From Tetmemena sp. SeJ-2015 (taxonomy: Eukaryota > Ciliophora > Spirotrichea > Sporadotrichida > Oxytrichidae), in the NCBI GenBank assembly GCA_027382625.1, contig JAJKFJ010023561.1, positions 62,001 to 126,000 on the forward strand: a stretch of DNA of 64,000 bases. Reading direction: 5' to 3'. Positions 60,691-64,000 of the stretch are shown here, one piece after another. The notes under the pieces were generated by a model that made no database searches, had not been told where the DNA came from, and saw nothing but the letters and a program-made list of their open reading frames with translations. The position numbers and the translations under genes are program-made. Each line of letters opens with the position of its first letter. The stretch's first letter is position 1.

Positions 60691-62886
60691 TCATGCAGAT
60701 GACTTCTCTTTGATGTATTTGGACTTTAGCTCTAAAAATGTTTGTCCATATTCTTTGAGTAGATTTTCTTGATTCTCAAAGCTTGTCTCTTGCTCTTTTT
60801 AAGACAACATATTGAAACTGTTGAGCCACTTGACTTCCCAGTAAACTTTTCCCTCCATTAGCATATTTCTAACTAGTTTTTCCAAGCCATATTTCTTCTC
60901 CTCCTATTTCTCAGCTTAAAATATCTCTCTTTGCAACTCCTTAACTTGCTCCTTTTGAATAACAGCTGAGTTAGAAACATGATAGTGGACTTGATACTAA
61001 ACAGAAGTTGAAGGAGTTAGCCCGAGGGAGGATCTCTCAGAGGAGAGTATAGAGGCATTCATCAAAGTGAAATCATCTGAGGGATAATTCACGCAAGATT
61101 ATAAACCTGTTGTATTACCTGTATTAGTTTGATTGAGCAACAGAGTTTGGAATTCTCCATGCTTAGAATCACAAATGTCTTTTTCAAGGACTGGAGATGA
61201 TTACGACTAGAAACTTTTGTTAAGATAATTATAAAAGTTGATAATCTCCTCTTGCTGTTCAAATTCCTTTAATGCATCCGCTATATCGCTTATTTTTAAG
61301 CTATAATGGTTTGAATTTCCGTCAATGTCTGCAACCGATGGCGATTTTCTCTTTCCTCCGACCATATTTGATAGCTCTTAAATAAAGTTAAAAATAATTT
61401 CAGCTAGTCCTAATTATCATTTGATAAGAGCTGGGCCTTTGCTCTCAAACTTTGATTCATAATAATAATTTCAATTTATATATGCTTCATAATGTTTTCC
61501 GCCTCTTTTTGGATTTTTGAGTCAGCAAAGACCAACCTCTGAGAAGTTTTGCTCTACTTCTTGATTTTTGAGATGGATGAAGTTTAAGATGACTAAGGAC
61601 TGGTTTTATTAGATTTCTTAGAGGCGCTGTTATTTAAACTGCTCTATTTACTCGAAAGGTTTTCTATGATTAATAATGAGAATAAGACGAAAAATGGATT
61701 GAGTCGATAACCTTCTTCTTATCAGCAGAGGCCTGCAGACCTGACCTCAACACCATCTGTCTTTGATTCAAGCAGCTGTCTTTCTCTAGTGTAAACTCAA
61801 ATGCTGCTCTCCTCTCATCATCTTCCTCATAAATATTGGCAATTCCAACACCAGGAATCCTGATGCGTTTTTAGCTCTTGACTGATCCCTATGAACAAGG
61901 AGAGCTCTTATTGGATGGATTAGATTTTTTCTCTTGCACTTTCTTCGTGGGGCTTCCAGTCATCTTCTTTGCGGAGATTGTAGGTCTTGGTATTTTAGAG
62001 GTAGGCTAGGAGTTTTGAAGACCTGTCTTAAATTTAATCTCTCTAATATATCTCTTTATTCAATAAGATAAAATTAGGAAGCACTAGATTGAGCAAGAGG
62101 GGCTGCTGAGAAAACGGAGGGAGATTTTAATCTACTTTCATAATTTTGAAATTAATTATGGCTCTTAGCTAATTGAGATGAGCTTGCAGTCTAAGGAATA
62201 AAGTTTATGAGAACGGGTCTGTTCTCCTGATTGTTAAGAGAAGTGTAAGTATAAGGCTTTTTACCTGAGTTGGTAATAATGTCGTAAGAGACTGCTGAAG
62301 TTTGGCTTTTGCCATTCACAAATCCTAGTTTGCTTGATTGAAATAGAGGAAAATAAGAGTAAAAACTTAATGTAGATGATTAAGTTGAGTTGGTGAAATT
62401 GTCAGAGGGATCACTGATCTTAATATACTAGGTTGCGGAGCCATTTTTGCCTTGACTGTACTTTGCTTTCAAATCTGATTTAACAGCTGATGTTAAGCCA
62501 CTCTTAGCACTTAGCTCATCTTTGCGTGAGTTGACGCTTTTAATGGATAAGATGGATGATCTCTATGGCATTTGCAACATCTATTTATACTTAATTTAAT
62601 AAGTTAATTTGGACTAAAGCAGGATTGGGCTTTATGGCGATTGCTTTATTCTCAGAGACCATTTATCGCTTGTAGCTTTGAGCGCCCTGTATTGAGGTAT
62701 GCTTCACTTGATTAACCTTTGAACTAGTACTATTAGTCAACAACATACATATAATAATTTATGAAGAATACTAAACTTTGGCTTAACGGATTGAGCGGAG
62801 GCAAGAGATGATCTAGAGGACGCCACATTTTTGTTCAAAACCTAGGTCTTGATGGACTTTTCAACTATCTTATTGGCTCTTTTCAT
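60691..62886 (-). CDS. Coiled-coil/low-complexity protein, unknown function
   Basis: It starts at ATG 62886 (MKRANKIVEKSIKTQVLNKNV). After an intron-like GTATGTTGTTGAC... near 62.74 kb the frame continues VKHTSIQGAQSYKRQMVSENKAIAI and a Ser/Gln-rich region. Then PTISAKKMTGSPTKKVQEKKSNPSNKSS, RIRIPGVGIANIYEEDDERRAAFEFTLEKDSCLNQRQMVLRSGLQASADKKKVIDSIHF (61.85-61.68 kb). The C-terminal half is helical: LVFADSKIQKEAENIMKHI, ADIDGNSNHYSLKISDIADALKEFEQQEEIINFYNYL, and a coiled coil VIQKEQVKELQREIFQAEKQEEKKYGLEKLV...YGQTFLELKSKYIKEKSSA before TGA 60691-60693. The coiled coil and charged repeats suggest a structural or ciliary role, but no family is recognised. Several frame changes (62.05, 61.67, 61.5 kb) are probable IESs or introns. 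Confidence 0.55.
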
Positions 62887-63249
62887 ATTTACTATAGAAT
62901 TAGTTAGAGTTAAACAAATCAGTTATTTCAATATAAAGCAGCAGTATCTTCAAATATAAACTATAATTAAACTAGATATATAAAATCTAAGTAATGCTAT
63001 CAAACCTGAAACTCAATAAATAAATTGAATTACTCTTAAATTAGAAACAGAGCCAAAATTTGAGAGAAAGTTTTCTTACCTGATGTTAAGAATTTTTCTT
63101 ATGAAACTTAAATTGAATTTAAACGATTTAAAACTAAAATCTATTATAATTAATAAATTACCTTTCAATTAATTAAATCGAGATAATTCTTATTGCTTGA
63201 ATTTGTATCGGATGTATAAAACGTTTTTGCTTTTTCTAGTTTAGCTATA
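62887..63249. other. Divergent promoter region
   Basis: About 360 AT-rich bases between two divergently oriented start codons (62886 minus, 63250 plus). No frame and no defensible motif. Confidence 0.5.
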
Positions 63250-64000
63250 ATGTCTGAGTTCATCGCAAATTCGGTAAAAAAGATGTTTAGAGGAAGCTCT
63301 AAGGAAAGCAAGAATCACCAACACAGCGGGGCATCTCATAATTCATCTGCGTATCCTACACCAAACGGCACCGATTATTACAACCATCAACTACCTCACA
63401 ACAATACTATGTTTTATCATAAATAGGATGGAGTTCACCTCTTATACTCAGTATCCAGATGATTCTGATCACAGACTACATCAAAACAGCCTCTCTCCAA
63501 AAAACTAAATCAGCTCGCATGTACACTTCATTTTCTATTTTACTATCACTCTTAACAACTATCGAACCCATACCCCAACCGTCTGTAAGGTCATCCCTCT
63601 CGCCATGATAACTACTCCCTTTAATTCAACTCTCAGTACTCTTCCGAGTCAAGAGGTTTGGCCTCCAACTATCTTTTGAAAGATGACCCTATGATCTCTC
63701 AAGCAGACTTCGATAACGATCCCTTAGAGGGCACTTAAACTTTTCACCAAATGAACTAGCTCAACAATCAGGAACTTCTTCAGCTCAATTAAGAAGAGAA
63801 AGACCGAGAAAGTTAAAGGGAGGAGGAGAGTGAGCCACTTTCACTAGTTAGACAAAAGCAGAACAATTTTTTGACTGAGAGTGAGGTATAAGAAATCGTG
63901 AAAAAATTCAACGAGTCCCTGAATAAATAGTCACTAGAAAAAATGGATCTAGAGAAGAAAACGAAAAGCCTGATAGACAGAATAGATTTAATATGTATGT
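63250..64000 (+). CDS. Unrecognised Ser/Gln-rich protein, incomplete at the window edge
   Basis: It starts at ATG 63250 (MSEFIANSVKKMFRGSSKESKNHQHSGASHN), a basic then His/Ser/Asn-rich leader. The frame is interrupted between about 63430 and 63600, where short frames (TSYTQYPDDSDHRLHQNSLSP) and an intron- or IES-like T-rich piece occur. It continues as HDNYSLQFNSQYSSESRGLASNYLLKDDPMISQADFDNDPLEG. It becomes strongly charged and coiled-coil-like at the end (LLQLNQEEKDRESQREEESE, SEVQEIVKKFNESLNKQSLEKMDLEKKTKSLIDRI), and runs off the window. No domain identified. Confidence 0.5.

Overview
The window looks like germline (micronuclear) DNA of a hypotrich/stichotrich ciliate of the Oxytricha-Stylonychia-Tetmemena type. 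It is about two-thirds AT. Recognisable proteins read through only if TAA and TAG mean glutamine and TGA is the sole stop; examples are SMC2, an SRPK-type kinase, a NEK-type kinase, a TRAPPC12-like protein and a pseudouridine synthase. Most introns are short, with GTAAG-like donors and TAG acceptors. The genes are also cut by short AT-rich segments that lack GT-AG ends and sit between direct repeats of 3-8 bp. Removing one repeat plus the insert restores the conserved protein exactly. These are internal eliminated sequences (IESs) with pointers, so the copy is germline rather than macronuclear. I place about fourteen such IESs to the base. The genus is an inference.

Layout. 109-5268: two unrecognised minus-strand genes. 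5.5-17.0 kb: a plus-strand tandem array of DMT/EamA (SLC35-like) membrane transporter genes. It has five full-length copies plus one C-terminal fragment, at different stages of divergence, with a 51-nt poly(T) tract between copies 4 and 5. 17.5-18.1 kb: a small plus-strand Gln/Ser/Asn-rich gene. 18.2-29.6 kb, minus: a long protein with p25-alpha/EF-hand-like segments and an upstream ankyrin-repeat protein, abutting end to start. 30.2-34.7 kb, minus: SMC2 (condensin). 34.9-36.4 kb, plus: TruA/PUS1-type pseudouridine synthase. 36.7-40.7 kb, plus: a long low-complexity protein. 40.8-42.8 kb: a scrambled TRAPPC12-like gene. 43.3-46.4 kb, plus: NEK-type kinase. 46.8-49.3 kb, minus: NUP50-like nucleoporin with a RanBP1-like end. 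49.9-50.8 kb, minus: unrecognised gene. 51.5-54.4 kb, minus: SRPK. 54.7-58.2 kb, minus: CCCH zinc-finger protein. 58.3-60.5 kb, plus: a small reading frame and a gene with a signal-peptide-like N-terminus. 60.7-62.9 kb, minus: coiled-coil protein. 63.25 kb to the end, plus: an incomplete gene.

The most notable locus is the TRAPPC12-like gene. Its N-terminal and C-terminal parts lie on the minus strand, while the middle lies about 1 kb away on the plus strand. An 11-bp repeat (TTTCAAATGAT) and a 10-bp repeat (ACTTTAGAAA) mark the two junctions in opposite orientation. Joining at these repeats gives one frame in the order expected for the family. This is the signature of an inverted, scrambled macronuclear-destined segment.

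Apart from the transporter array the genes show no shared pathway. Most encode ordinary nuclear or cytoplasmic housekeeping functions, and each probably becomes its own small macronuclear chromosome (inference). No tRNA or rRNA, CRISPR array, C4A4/G4T4 telomeric repeat or intact transposon was recognised. Exon boundaries are approximate wherever no exact coordinate is given.
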